A stretch of 64,000 nt of DNA from Arenicella chitinivorans (GCF_014651515.1 NZ_BMXA01000006.1:1-64000); one strand, 5' to 3'. Positions 1-8,445 are shown, counted from the stretch's first letter. The notes: generated from the letters alone by a model not told the origin. Numbers and translations are program-made.

Positions 1-51
1 TTTACCTCTCATAGTTAAGTTACATTATTTACTATGAAAAGTGTCGGGTAA

Positions 52-492
52 ACTCAGGCCTTACCAGATATAGTTGCCATAAAAGATGAAGGAGGGAAGA
101 TGATAGTCGAGTTTTACCATCTTAAGTACGCGCAAGGCGGGAATGTGGGATCTTCGATCGACAATTTCTACGATGTTTGTGGCCAAGTAATTAAGGGTTG
201 CAAGTGGGTAGGGGAGTTTGAAAGAATCATTCAGAGGTTGAAGTACCGAGAAAAAAGACGAATTGATCAAAACAAAGCGTCTAGGATTGAATATGGCACT
301 TTCAAGGATTTGGAATCTATAGTCCCTCATGCAAATAGGATGGAGAAAGAGTTTCGGTACTTCATCGTTCAACCTGGTTTGAACGTCGACAGTCCAAGCG
401 ATAGTGTTCTCAGCTTACTTGGTTCAATAGATTTATATGTATTAGAAACTACTGGAATCAACTTAAAAGTAATAGGGAGTAGCCGCACTTAA
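52..492 (+). pseudogene. 5'-truncated remnant of a larger protein (C-terminal domain), possibly defence-related
   Basis: The reading frame is open from 52, just after a TAA at 49-51, to the stop at 492. An ATG at 100 follows a good Shine-Dalgarno (GGAGGG at 91-96) and would give 130 residues. However, the in-frame residues before that ATG (around LPDIVAIKDEGGK) look like continuous protein leading into VEFYHLKYAQGG and DNFYDVCGQVIKGCKW. From memory this resembles the C-terminal part of large helicase-like proteins of defence islands, which carry a YHCKY...LYEVCGQAQKS stretch and end near QPGLS...LKVIGS. All three plus frames contain stops within bases 1-51, so the rest of such a gene is missing. 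It may still be translated from 100 as a short protein. The assignment is inferred. Confidence 0.45.
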
Positions 493-525
493 TATATAGG
501 TCTAATATTTTACAGGATCATAATT

Positions 526-555
526 TACTACTGATAATATGAATTATCAGTAGTA
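526..555. promoter_or_regulatory. Perfect 13-bp inverted repeat upstream of the recombinase
   Basis: Arms 526-538 (TACTACTGATAAT) and 543-555 (ATTATCAGTAGTA) are exact reverse complements around a 4-base ATGA loop. The element lies between the remnant gene and the recombinase start at 577. No T-run follows on the plus strand, so a simple terminator is less likely than an operator or a recombinase-binding site. Its function is not shown. Confidence 0.5.
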
Positions 556-576
556 GTTTAGTGCTATATTTTGAGT

Positions 577-1551
577 ATGGAAAAACGTGTATCCGAAGCA
601 GTAATCTCTCCCAAGCCTATAACCACTTCATTGCGTATCGATGAAGTCTTAGACGGTTTCCTATCGACAAAGAGATCAGAAAACACAAAACGAGCGTATG
701 CGAGAGACATACTGGATCTGTTTGCCAAACTCGGAGTGAGGAGCCTCGATCAACTAGGCAAAATTATGTTTCACGACTTGGTGAAACAAATTCAGGATTA
801 TCTAGACGATCTAACGGAATATGATGAAGAAACGAATAGGCCGATAAACCCGAAGACAACAAACCGCAAAGCATATGCGTTATCGAGCTTTTTTAAATAC
901 TTGATGCATTCGTATGAATACCCAAAGAATCCATTAGATCAATACCAAGCTCATAAAGTCGATAAAAGAAGTAGTACGTCTAGTCTGACTAGAGCAGAAG
1001 TTCTGGACGTTATCGGATATATGGATAAAAGACATAAGATTTCGCAGACGGCATATCGTGATTATCTAGCAATATGTACTCTCGCAGTACTTGCTCTACG
1101 AAGGAATGAATTGGTAGGAATCAAATGGAGCGATCTGGACCTGGATAAGTCTAGCGTGAACGTTTTTCAGAAGGGAGGCAGTTATAAATTGCTGCCAATG
1201 CCAGGCAACTTACTCAAACGAATGCTCGAATATCGGAGCACCTATGAACCAGCTAGCGATTATATTTTTAGTCCTGTGAGGAATAACACAACGAAATCAC
1301 TGAAAAAGCCTTTAAACACTAGTTACATATATCAGCTGGTCCAGAAGGTTGTTTTTAAGGTGGCCAATGGAAAGCGAGCTACTCCTCATTCATTTCGAAA
1401 AACCTTCATTGAGTTGGCATTAAACAACCAGGAAGACTTTATCTCCATTATTAATGCCACAGGTCATTCGACAGTTGAAATGATCAAGTACTACGATACT
1501 CGCGACACACTGAAAAATAATGCAGTACACGGCATGTCTAAGCTCATCTAA
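577..1551 (+). CDS. Tyrosine recombinase / phage-type integrase
   Basis: This 324-residue protein is a site-specific tyrosine recombinase that would cut and rejoin DNA through a 3'-phosphotyrosine intermediate. Residues 20-115 form a SAM-like N-terminal core-binding domain and about 140-320 the catalytic domain. Counting from ATG 577, the catalytic set is Arg175 in ALRRNEL, Lys in FQKGGSYK, His271 and Arg274 in HSFR, His297 in TGHS, and nucleophile Tyr306 in KYYDT. All are present, so it is probably active. A TTG at 571 is an alternative start. Neither start has a clear Shine-Dalgarno. The gene is AT-rich compared with the DNA right of 2230 and sits next to short repeats, which fits an island integrase. 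Whether it excises an island, a prophage or a cassette cannot be told, because the other end lies outside the window. Confidence 0.9.
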   Translation: MEKRVSEAVISPKPITTSLRIDEVLDGFLSTKRSENTKRAYARDILDLFAKLGVRSLDQLGKIMFHDLVKQIQDYLDDLTEYDEETNRPINPKTTNRKAYALSSFFKYLMHSYEYPKNPLDQYQAHKVDKRSSTSSLTRAEVLDVIGYMDKRHKISQTAYRDYLAICTLAVLALRRNELVGIKWSDLDLDKSSVNVFQKGGSYKLLPMPGNLLKRMLEYRSTYEPASDYIFSPVRNNTTKSLKKPLNTSYIYQLVQKVVFKVANGKRATPHSFRKTFIELALNNQEDFISIINATGHSTVEMIKYYDTRDTLKNNAVHGMSKLI

Positions 1552-2229
1552 CTACCTTTAAAGTCACAAGAATGTAGCTCTAACTTCTTGGACAAAAACT
1601 TAAGAGGGTTAGTTGTAACGTAAGGGGGTTAGTTGTAGAAACGTAAGCACTTTGGTTGTACGTCCAACGGGTGTTTAATATCCAGTTAATAAATACCAAC
1701 TTAATTTTACATAATATATATTATGCGCATATCTGAATATTGCTGTTTTAACACGTTCACTTGAGATGGTTGCGAACTTACTTTAAGTATTATTCTATTT
1801 ATATACAAATAGTTATATTACTTATCTAGAACTAGTCTTAAATAAAAAACGCTTATATGGTGTGTCATCGCGCACTAATCGTGTAACTATTTCTGATTAT
1901 TAGTAACTATGCGTGTTTAGCGATGATGGCCTGCGTATCTCAGCCTGCCTTGGCGGATGTTTACAGAGTTCGTTGAATGGCCGTGAGTTTACTTTGGGAA
2001 TTCGCCACAAAGTCAGCCATGGTCTTATGGCAAATTAGCTGATTCAGTTTTGGTGAGTTTGACGACTCTGTGTAGCCGCAAGGCAAAAAAGATTGCTCAG
2101 AACTGAGCGTGATATGACTGAAAAATTCGATTTCCGCACAAGAAACCGAATTTGTGAGTCGCTGAGCAGTTTCCCGAGAAAATCCGATTTCGCCGAGTAT
2201 TTGGTCTAAAAATCCAGTTAGCTGCAGAT
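1552..2229. other. Intergenic island edge, no convincing gene
   Basis: No open frame with coding character was found on either strand. The left part (to about 1960) is very AT-rich and carries a 17-bp tandem direct repeat at 1601-1637 and a 16-bp palindrome at 1710-1725. The right part (1960-2229) has a base composition closer to the following chromosome but is also non-coding. It contains two related stretches, AAAATTCGATTTCCGC near 2121 and AAAATCCGATTTCGCC near 2180. No tRNA-like cloverleaf was recognised. The change of composition near 1960 may mark the island boundary. Confidence 0.5.
1601..1637. repeat. Tandem 17-bp direct repeat downstream of the recombinase
   Basis: TAAGAGGGTTAGTTGTA at 1601-1617 is repeated as TAAGGGGGTTAGTTGTA at 1621-1637, one mismatch in 17 and a 20-bp period (about two helical turns). 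It starts 49 bp after the recombinase stop. Same-face direct repeats of this type can be integrase arm-type or excisionase sites. That role is inferred. Confidence 0.5.
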
Positions 2230-3003
2230 TTAGCGTGTGGCTGGGAATAAATTGAAAAAGTTATCGGTGGTCTGCGCCGCTAGATCCTCGAGCGGCATGC
2301 CTTTAAGATCGGCCACGAACTGGGCAGTGTGTCGTACATAAGCTGGTTCGTTGGTTTTACCGCGCAATGGCACGGGCGCCAGATACGGTGAATCGGTTTC
2401 AACTAAAACGCGATCGATAGGGCATTTACGTGCAACTTCCTGCACGTTGGTGGCGCTTTTGAACGTCACGATACCTGAAAAAGAGATGTAAAAACCCAGG
2501 TCAAGCGCCCTTTTGGCGACATCCCAGTCTTCGGCAAAACAGTGCATTACACCACGACATTGATCCGCGCCCTCTTCTTTGAGCATGCGCATGGTGTCGT
2601 CTGCGGCACTGCGCGTGTGGATAATAAGCGGTTTATTAACGGTTTTGGCGGCTGTGATATGCCGCACAAAGCGTTGTTGTTGCCAGGTCATGTCCTGATC
2701 TTCAACCCGAAAATAATCTAGTCCGGTTTCACCAATGGCGACAATATTGTCGTCCTGAGCGATGCTAACCAGCTCCTCAACACTCGGTTCTTTCACGTCT
2801 TCGTAGCACGGATGCACACCAACCGATGCAAACACATTCGAATGTTCGTCGGCCAGCTTTTTGACCTGCGGAAAGTCTTCGAGGTTAACCGACACACACA
2901 GCATATGCGAGACATCATTCAGGCGCGCATTGGCCAAAATGTCGGGTAGGCGCTGATGAAGTTCGTCAAAATTGATGTGACAATGAGAGTCGACGATTTG
3001 CAT
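2230..3003 (-). CDS. tatD: TatD family metal-dependent deoxyribonuclease
   Basis: This 257-residue TIM-barrel hydrolase belongs to the TatD family, metal-dependent DNases acting on 3' ends. The family signatures are present: HxH at residues 7 and 9 (DSHCH), the metal-ligand glutamate in GETGLDYF, histidines in IIHTR and MHCF, and the aspartate in VETDSPYLAP. Length matches the family (about 260). It is the last gene of the fab-to-holB cluster, 91 bp after pilZ, the usual gammaproteobacterial position. The Escherichia coli protein is cytoplasmic and despite its name is not part of the Tat translocon. Confidence 0.93.
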   Translation of the reverse strand: MQIVDSHCHINFDELHQRLPDILANARLNDVSHMLCVSVNLEDFPQVKKLADEHSNVFASVGVHPCYEDVKEPSVEELVSIAQDDNIVAIGETGLDYFRVEDQDMTWQQQRFVRHITAAKTVNKPLIIHTRSAADDTMRMLKEEGADQCRGVMHCFAEDWDVAKRALDLGFYISFSGIVTFKSATNVQEVARKCPIDRVLVETDSPYLAPVPLRGKTNEPAYVRHTAQFVADLKGMPLEDLAAQTTDNFFNLFPATR

Positions 3004-3094
3004 GGAATATCGTATTAAAACTAGATTTAGTTCAAGCGCCCTGCTCTGGCCGCCTGGATGTGAACAACATAAGTTCGGACTGCTTAGGTTCGGA

Positions 3095-3466
3095 CTACAT
3101 GGTGTGCGTGGATCGCGTCAGCGAGATGGAGGCACCCAGTTTTTGTTCGATCAAATTCACTGTGGCGCGGGCATCGTCGCCCATAAACTGAACCCCTACT
3201 CCGCGTGGCCGGTTCCCTAAGGCGCCCGGCGGGCTAACCCAGATCACTTTGCCAGAAATATGCACGGGGTCGATCTCATCCATGATCTTAACCAGCAAAA
3301 ACATTTCATCACCAAGATTGTAGTCTTTCTTGGTTGGCACGAAGAGACCGCCATTCTTCACAAACGGCATATACGACATGTACAGCGCTTGCTTATCTTT
3401 AATGGCGATCGAAATCACCGCATTGCGCGCTTTGTCGGCCGGGATGTTTTGCTTTTCTACAGTCAT
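3095..3466 (-). CDS. pilZ: PilZ-type type IV pilus assembly protein
   Basis: This 123-residue single-domain protein matches type IV pilus PilZ, needed for pilus biogenesis and twitching and acting with the assembly ATPase and FimX-like partners. The conserved patch YMPFVKNGGLFVP (residues 32-44) and the strand RPRGVGVQF are visible. The RxxxR and D/NxSxxG motifs of c-di-GMP-binding PilZ domains are absent, as in the pilus PilZ itself, so it probably does not bind the nucleotide. Its place between holB and tatD is the one seen in Pseudomonas and relatives. No other pilus gene is in the window. Confidence 0.88.
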   Translation of the reverse strand: MTVEKQNIPADKARNAVISIAIKDKQALYMSYMPFVKNGGLFVPTKKDYNLGDEMFLLVKIMDEIDPVHISGKVIWVSPPGALGNRPRGVGVQFMGDDARATVNLIEQKLGASISLTRSTHTM

Positions 3467-3511
3467 TATGAGTTTATACCGCTAATTTCAACGTTCTACA
3501 AGCACCAATCG

Positions 3512-4537
3512 TTAGGCTGGCAAGCGATAAAATTTGTGTGCGACGGTTTCCAGCACTAACAGCTCATCAACGGTGGTTGCCAGCAAGCGTTTCGCATTAT
3601 TCAGCTCATCCACCAAATCCAGTAAGCGTTGCTTATCAAGTTTTGCGCTGGAAGACGATATCCAAGACATTTGCACAGGAAAAAACACCGTCGCTGGCTG
3701 GTCTGTCAATTTGGTACGCAATAAATCTGTGGTTAACTTTTGCAGGATCTCCAGCGCCGGCAAACTGCCCAATTGTTGCCAGGATTTCGCCACGGCTGTC
3801 ACTTCTGCGCGCCGCATCCAGAGGCTGTTTACCTCGCTGAATACCGCTTTTAGCGCAGTCAGATAATCACCGCTAAACAGGTCGAGTGCCGCCAATGGGT
3901 GGTTGTTGGCCATGGCGAGATAAGTATCGATCTCAGCGTCGGGAATGACACGCTGGTGCGCAAGCCAGGCTTTAGCTGCCGACGCTTCCGGCGGGTAAAA
4001 ATTCACTAAGCTGCAGCGACTGCGAATGGTACTCACCAACTTAGAAACCTCATCCGTCACCACCACAAACAACGTATTGGCAGGTGGTTCTTCCAGGCTT
4101 TTCAGTAAGGCGTTGGACGCATTACGATTCATAGTCTCGGCGAAGAGGATCAGAATGACGCGGTGCGAGCTGATGTGAGGATGCGTGGTCAGCGCCGCCG
4201 AGAGCCGCCGTACCTGTTCAATGGTAATCGCACGCTTAGGTTTGCCCGAATGTACTTCCAGATATCGATTTGCGTAGCTGCCCAGCAAGCCTGCTTGTAC
4301 TTCTATCTCTGGCATAATCACATGCAGATCTGGGTGTGATGCCGCGGCGAACAAAGATTCCGACTGTGAATGGGTATCAGTTAAGACAAAATGCGCCAGC
4401 GCAAGGGCGAGATCACGTTTACCTAAACCACTGTTTCCGTTGAATAATAAGGCATGATTGGTACGCTCAGGCTCCATCGTCAGGTTTTGCCAAACGTCTT
4501 GATTCCACGGATGGATTGTTGGGCTGAACTTGCTCAT
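3512..4537 (-). CDS. holB: DNA polymerase III subunit delta'
   Basis: This 341-residue AAA+ protein is the delta' subunit of the clamp-loader complex that opens the beta clamp. Visible are the P-loop variant GNSGLGKRDL, HPDLHVIMPE, the motif NALLKSLEEPP and the SRC motif in IRSRCS that acts on neighbouring ATP sites. The start is set at ATG 4537, which overlaps the tmk stop by one base (TAATG); the frame extends further upstream but only inside tmk. Odd: the four-cysteine zinc module that normally follows the P-loop is absent. The stretch between residue 60 and HPD is short and contains no cysteine. The C-terminal collar domain is present and length is close to E. coli (334). Confidence 0.92.
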   Translation of the reverse strand: MSKFSPTIHPWNQDVWQNLTMEPERTNHALLFNGNSGLGKRDLALALAHFVLTDTHSQSESLFAAASHPDLHVIMPEIEVQAGLLGSYANRYLEVHSGKPKRAITIEQVRRLSAALTTHPHISSHRVILILFAETMNRNASNALLKSLEEPPANTLFVVVTDEVSKLVSTIRSRCSLVNFYPPEASAAKAWLAHQRVIPDAEIDTYLAMANNHPLAALDLFSGDYLTALKAVFSEVNSLWMRRAEVTAVAKSWQQLGSLPALEILQKLTTDLLRTKLTDQPATVFFPVQMSWISSSSAKLDKQRLLDLVDELNNAKRLLATTVDELLVLETVAHKFYRLPA

Positions 4538-5181
4538 TAGCCTGTTTGCACGCGCTGAATATAGTCGACTAATACCTGTTCGACTTGCGCTTGTACCTGA
4601 TCCAGCGCCAGGCTGGCGTCGACCACGCGAAAACGCGCTGGTTCGTCGCTCGCGCGAGCGAGATAACATGCTCGAACACGTTGCTTGAAGGACTGCTGCT
4701 GTTGTTCAAAGCGATCAGGTTCTCCACGGTTGTCGGCACGTTGTTCGCCAACGGCGACTGGCACATCCAGTAGCACCGTCAAATCCGGGCGTAATGTACC
4801 TTGTACCAGTGTCTCTAAGGCAGCAATGGTCTGAACATCAAGCTCACGGCCACCGCCCTGATAAGCATAGGTGGCGTCGGTAAAGCGATCACATAACACC
4901 CATTTACCGGCAGCCAACGCCGGTTTGATGACCTGATCAAGATGCTGGGCGCGTGCTGCAAAAATTATCATCAGTTCAGCCGTATCACCGATCATGGCGT
5001 CGCTGTCGTTCAACAATAACTCACGCAGCCGCTCACCCAGTTCAGTGCCGCCGGGTTCACGTGTGTGCACGTAATCGATGCTGTGCTGCGTCAGAACTGA
5101 CTCAATGACCTCGATATTGGTCGATTTTCCTGCCCCGTCTTGGCCTTCGACGGTTATAAACTTACCCTGCACTGCGCCCAT
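4537..5181 (-). CDS. tmk: Thymidylate kinase (dTMP kinase)
   Basis: This 214-residue P-loop kinase phosphorylates dTMP to dTDP with ATP, an essential step in dTTP synthesis. It shows the P-loop GQDGAGKS (residues 13-20), the substrate-binding region REPGGTELGERLR and the CDRF motif followed by YAYQGGGR. Length equals the E. coli enzyme (213). It lies 2 bp after mltG and overlaps holB by one base, which implies a polycistronic transcript and translational coupling. Confidence 0.95.
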   Translation of the reverse strand: MGAVQGKFITVEGQDGAGKSTNIEVIESVLTQHSIDYVHTREPGGTELGERLRELLLNDSDAMIGDTAELMIIFAARAQHLDQVIKPALAAGKWVLCDRFTDATYAYQGGGRELDVQTIAALETLVQGTLRPDLTVLLDVPVAVGEQRADNRGEPDRFEQQQQSFKQRVRACYLARASDEPARFRVVDASLALDQVQAQVEQVLVDYIQRVQTG

Positions 5182-5183
5182 GT

Positions 5184-6215
5184 CTACTGCTCAGGATTAG
5201 ACGAAAAAGACTTCGGTTTGCCGCCAAGTTGATACTTGATGACCGCATTATTGTGCTCTTTCAGGGTTTTAGAAAATTTGTGCGAACCATCGCCCTTGCC
5301 GACAAAATACAGTGCCTCGGTGGTTTCCGGGTTGGCTGCCGCGCGGATAGCGGCTTCGCCTGGCATCGCAATCGGCGTTGGCGGCAAGCCGTACCGCGTA
5401 TAGGTGTTGTACTCGGTATCGGTAGTCAAATCGCGACGCCGAATATTGCCATCATAACTGTCTCCCATACCATAAATCACGGTTGGATCGGTTTGGAGCT
5501 TCATGCCGATACGCAATCGATTGTTAAACACGCCAGAGATTGTTGGGCGCTCGTGTGCCGCACCAGTCTCTTTTTCGATGATCGAGGCCATGATCAACAA
5601 TTGGTACGGTGATTTGACTTCCACATCGTCGGCGCGTGACGCCCAGATCTCATCTAACAGTGCTTGCTGACGTTTGAACGCTTGCTCCAACACGTCAAAA
5701 TCGCTGTCGCCCTTTTGAAAATAGTAGGTCTGCGGTGCAAACATACCTTCTGGGTGCTGGCCTGGCGCGCCAAGTGCACGCATGATCGCGACATCATCCA
5801 TCGCGTCGAGCTCGTCTTCTAGCAAGCGTTGGGATTTGAGGTGCGCCAAGTACTCTTTAAAGGTTTTGCCTTCAATCAAAGTCAACGAATACTGAATCAC
5901 CTTGCCTTGATTGACCTTGTTAATCAGCTCAGGAATCGAGTCCACGTCGACGAGTGTGTATTCACCGGCCTTGATTTGAATATCACGCGCATTTAACCAG
6001 GTGTAAGCGCGAAACACGTAGCGATTATCAATCACGCCCTGCTGCTGCAAATGGTTTGCCAGCCAGCTGACGCCAACCCCCTGCGGGATAACGAGCATTT
6101 TGTCGCGGTTTTCTAACGGCTGTGATATTACGCTGGTGTAGGTAAAATAAGCGAAGGCCATTGCCAACACAAACAACGCATAAAACGTGAGCCTAATGAT
6201 TCGGAATAACTTCAT
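5184..6215 (-). CDS. mltG: Endolytic murein transglycosylase MltG
   Basis: This 343-residue inner-membrane protein belongs to the YceG/MltG family, which cleaves nascent glycan strands and is thought to end peptidoglycan polymerisation. There is one N-terminal membrane anchor (about residues 7-25), a LysM-like region (about 40-100) with VIPQGVGVSWLA, and the catalytic region ASIIEKETG (Glu214/Glu216), followed by GVFNNRLRIGMKLQTDPTV and the DNTY-like segment around EYNTYTR. It overlaps the end of pabC by 23 bp and is followed by tmk, as in most Gammaproteobacteria. Confidence 0.94.
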   Translation of the reverse strand: MKLFRIIRLTFYALFVLAMAFAYFTYTSVISQPLENRDKMLVIPQGVGVSWLANHLQQQGVIDNRYVFRAYTWLNARDIQIKAGEYTLVDVDSIPELINKVNQGKVIQYSLTLIEGKTFKEYLAHLKSQRLLEDELDAMDDVAIMRALGAPGQHPEGMFAPQTYYFQKGDSDFDVLEQAFKRQQALLDEIWASRADDVEVKSPYQLLIMASIIEKETGAAHERPTISGVFNNRLRIGMKLQTDPTVIYGMGDSYDGNIRRRDLTTDTEYNTYTRYGLPPTPIAMPGEAAIRAAANPETTEALYFVGKGDGSHKFSKTLKEHNNAVIKYQLGGKPKSFSSNPEQ

Positions 6216-7026
6216 TTTCTAGTAATAATTTCAGAAGTTTAGACGAGATTTCTCGACTCTTATAATGGCGAGATAAGCACCGTTGAACGGGCCATAAGCC
6301 AATGATGGAGTTGCTGACAAACACCTCATCAGCCGCCTCGATGTCAGATAAGGATAATCGCACAATCCGAGTGTCGACTCCAATGCTTTGCGCCACCGCG
6401 ATCAGGTAGTCACGCATCACGCCGGCAACGCCACAACGGTCTAGCTTGGGTGTGAATATAACCCCATCTCGCGCCAGAAATACATTGCTTTGTGTCGCCT
6501 CGACGACATTTAAATCGTGGTCCAACAACAGGGCCTCTTGCCAATCTGCATGCCATTGTGAACGCGCCAAAACCTGCTCCAAGCGATTACCATGCTTGAT
6601 GCCCGCTAAAAGCGGTTGCGTGGCCAAACGAATATCACTGATTCCCAGCGTGATACCAACATCTCGATGGTCGACAGGATATTGCGGGTACGGATGACAA
6701 CTCAGTATCCGGGTCGGCTGCATTGGGTCGGGGTTGAGGTATCCACGTCCGCCCTGCCCAGCCGTAACCGTGACGCGCAACACAGTTCGCTCATCGCACT
6801 GTGTTGCCGCTGCATGCGCCTCGCCGCTCAATGCGGCGAGAAAATCGGCGGATAGTGGAACTCCGATGGCGGAGGCGCCAGCCACCAGCCGATTCAAGTG
6901 CGCCTCCCAAAGTAGCAGTGTCTGGTTCTCGACCGCGACCGTTTCAAAAACTGATTGCCCATATAACAAACCTCGGTCTAATGCCGAGGTTTGTGGGGTT
7001 TGTTTGCCGTTAACCAGAGTAAGCAC
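6193..7026 (-). CDS. pabC: Aminodeoxychorismate lyase
   Basis: This 277-residue fold-type IV PLP enzyme converts 4-amino-4-deoxychorismate to p-aminobenzoate and pyruvate for folate synthesis. Features are GLLYGQSVFETV at the N-terminus, the PLP-binding Lys144 in AGIKHGNRLEQ, the ligand region EATQSNVFL, and GVMRDYL. Folate feeds dTMP synthesis, which gives some logic to its place before tmk. The C-terminus overlaps mltG by 23 bp. D-amino-acid and branched-chain aminotransferases share the fold, but the neighbourhood supports PabC. Confidence 0.92.
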   Translation of the reverse strand: MLTLVNGKQTPQTSALDRGLLYGQSVFETVAVENQTLLLWEAHLNRLVAGASAIGVPLSADFLAALSGEAHAAATQCDERTVLRVTVTAGQGGRGYLNPDPMQPTRILSCHPYPQYPVDHRDVGITLGISDIRLATQPLLAGIKHGNRLEQVLARSQWHADWQEALLLDHDLNVVEATQSNVFLARDGVIFTPKLDRCGVAGVMRDYLIAVAQSIGVDTRIVRLSLSDIEAADEVFVSNSIIGLWPVQRCLSRHYKSREISSKLLKLLLENEVIPNH

Positions 7027-7039
7027 TGGTGAGGATTGC

Positions 7040-8281
7040 CTATACGAAACGTTTCATGGCCAGCGTGCCATTGGTACCACCAAATCCGAACGAATTGGTC
7101 AGCGCTAAACTCATGTTCATGTCACGCGCGGTATTCGGCACGTAATCCAAATCGCAATCTGGTGACGGATTGTGCAGATTAATGGTCGGAGGCGCAATTT
7201 GCGTGTGCAACGCCATTGCGGTGTACACCGCTTCTACGCCACCGGCTGCACCGAGCAAGTGCCCCACCATGGATTTGGTAGAGCTGATCGCAATATGTTT
7301 AGCGTGATCGCCAAAAGCGGTTTTAGTGGCATTGGTCTCGGCTGCATCGCCCAGTGGCGTTGAGGTGCCGTGTGCGTTCAGGTGGTCTACGTCTTCAGGG
7401 TTCACACCAGCGTTGCGCATTGCGTTCACCATGCAACGTGCCGCACCTTCACCACCAGGGCTTGGTGAGGTCATATGATACGCGTCGCCGCTCATACCAA
7501 ACCCAGCCAGCTCTGCGTAGATTCGTGCACCACGTGCTTTTGCGTGTTCATATTCTTCTAATACGAGAACCCCAGCGCCCTCGCCCATGACAAAACCGTC
7601 GCGCGCCTCATCCCATGGGCAGGAAGCCTGGGCTGGATCAACATCACGTGACGACAGTGCGCGCGCGTTGCCGAAGCCTGCAATGGCTGTTTGTGTGATG
7701 GCCGCTTCCGCGCCACCAGCAATCATGACATCGGCATCACCGTACTCGATGAGTCGACCGGCATCGCCAATCGCATGGGTCGCGGTCGTGCAGGCAGTGA
7801 CCATCGACAAGTTCGGCCCTTTAAGGCCGAGCTGAATCGAGAGATTGCCGGAAATCATATTGATAATGGCGCTCGGCACGAAAAAAGGAGACACACGTCG
7901 TACACCACGGTTATTCAGGGTTAACGTGGCATTTTCAATCGACTCAATACCACCAATGCCGGAACCGACATAAACACCAATTCGCTCGGCATTCGCCTCG
8001 GTGACTTCTAAGCCAGAATCACGGAACGCGTCCAGACTAGCCGCCATGCCCATCTGAATAAAGCGATCCATCTTTTTGGTTTCTTTAGGCGGCATATAAT
8101 TCGCGGGATCAAACCCATCGACTTGACCGGCGATCTGACAAGGATAGCCTTCAGGATCGAAACGATCGATTCGACCAATACCACTGACTCCGTTAGTGAT
8201 ATTTTTCCAGTTTTCATCCAAGGTGAGCCCGACCGGAGAGATAATCCCCATGCCGGTTATGACGACGCGACGTTTACTCAT
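7040..8281 (-). CDS. fabF: 3-oxoacyl-ACP synthase II
   Basis: This 413-residue thiolase-fold condensing enzyme elongates acyl-ACP with malonyl-ACP in the cytoplasm. The Cys-His-His triad is complete: Cys164 in VTACTTATHA, His304 in NAHGTSTPLGD and His341 in SMVGHLLGAAGG. The N-terminal VVITGMGIISPVG and the C-terminal NSFGFGGTNG are typical. It lies 13 bp before pabC. It is separated from acpP by 214 bp containing a terminator-like hairpin, so part of its transcription may be uncoupled from acpP. Confidence 0.96.
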   Translation of the reverse strand: MSKRRVVITGMGIISPVGLTLDENWKNITNGVSGIGRIDRFDPEGYPCQIAGQVDGFDPANYMPPKETKKMDRFIQMGMAASLDAFRDSGLEVTEANAERIGVYVGSGIGGIESIENATLTLNNRGVRRVSPFFVPSAIINMISGNLSIQLGLKGPNLSMVTACTTATHAIGDAGRLIEYGDADVMIAGGAEAAITQTAIAGFGNARALSSRDVDPAQASCPWDEARDGFVMGEGAGVLVLEEYEHAKARGARIYAELAGFGMSGDAYHMTSPSPGGEGAARCMVNAMRNAGVNPEDVDHLNAHGTSTPLGDAAETNATKTAFGDHAKHIAISSTKSMVGHLLGAAGGVEAVYTAMALHTQIAPPTINLHNPSPDCDLDYVPNTARDMNMSLALTNSFGFGGTNGTLAMKRFV

Positions 8282-8445
8282 AACTAGTTGTTTGTGTGTG
8301 GTGAATTGTTGCCAATGCGCGATTATAAAAGAAAACCCGGATCAGCCCTACCTAATTAACGTCACTGAACGTTAGAAACTGCGCGTTCTATTGGGCAATA
8401 TGCCAATTAGTAGCGACGAGTGAGACAAATTCTTCAGACATAAAA

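Noticed and set aside
2095-2108. GCTCAG-AA-CTGAGC inverted repeat near the island boundary
   Set aside because: Six-base arms with a two-base centre are common by chance. No T-run and no supporting context.
1552-2229. A tRNA or tmRNA as the integrase attachment target
   Set aside because: I looked for a T-loop GGTTCRA, acceptor pairing and CCA in this stretch on both strands and saw none.
4538-4669. N-terminal extension of holB in frame with upstream start codons
   Set aside because: It lies wholly inside tmk, and its residues do not resemble delta'. ATG 4537 gives the family N-terminus and a TAATG overlap.
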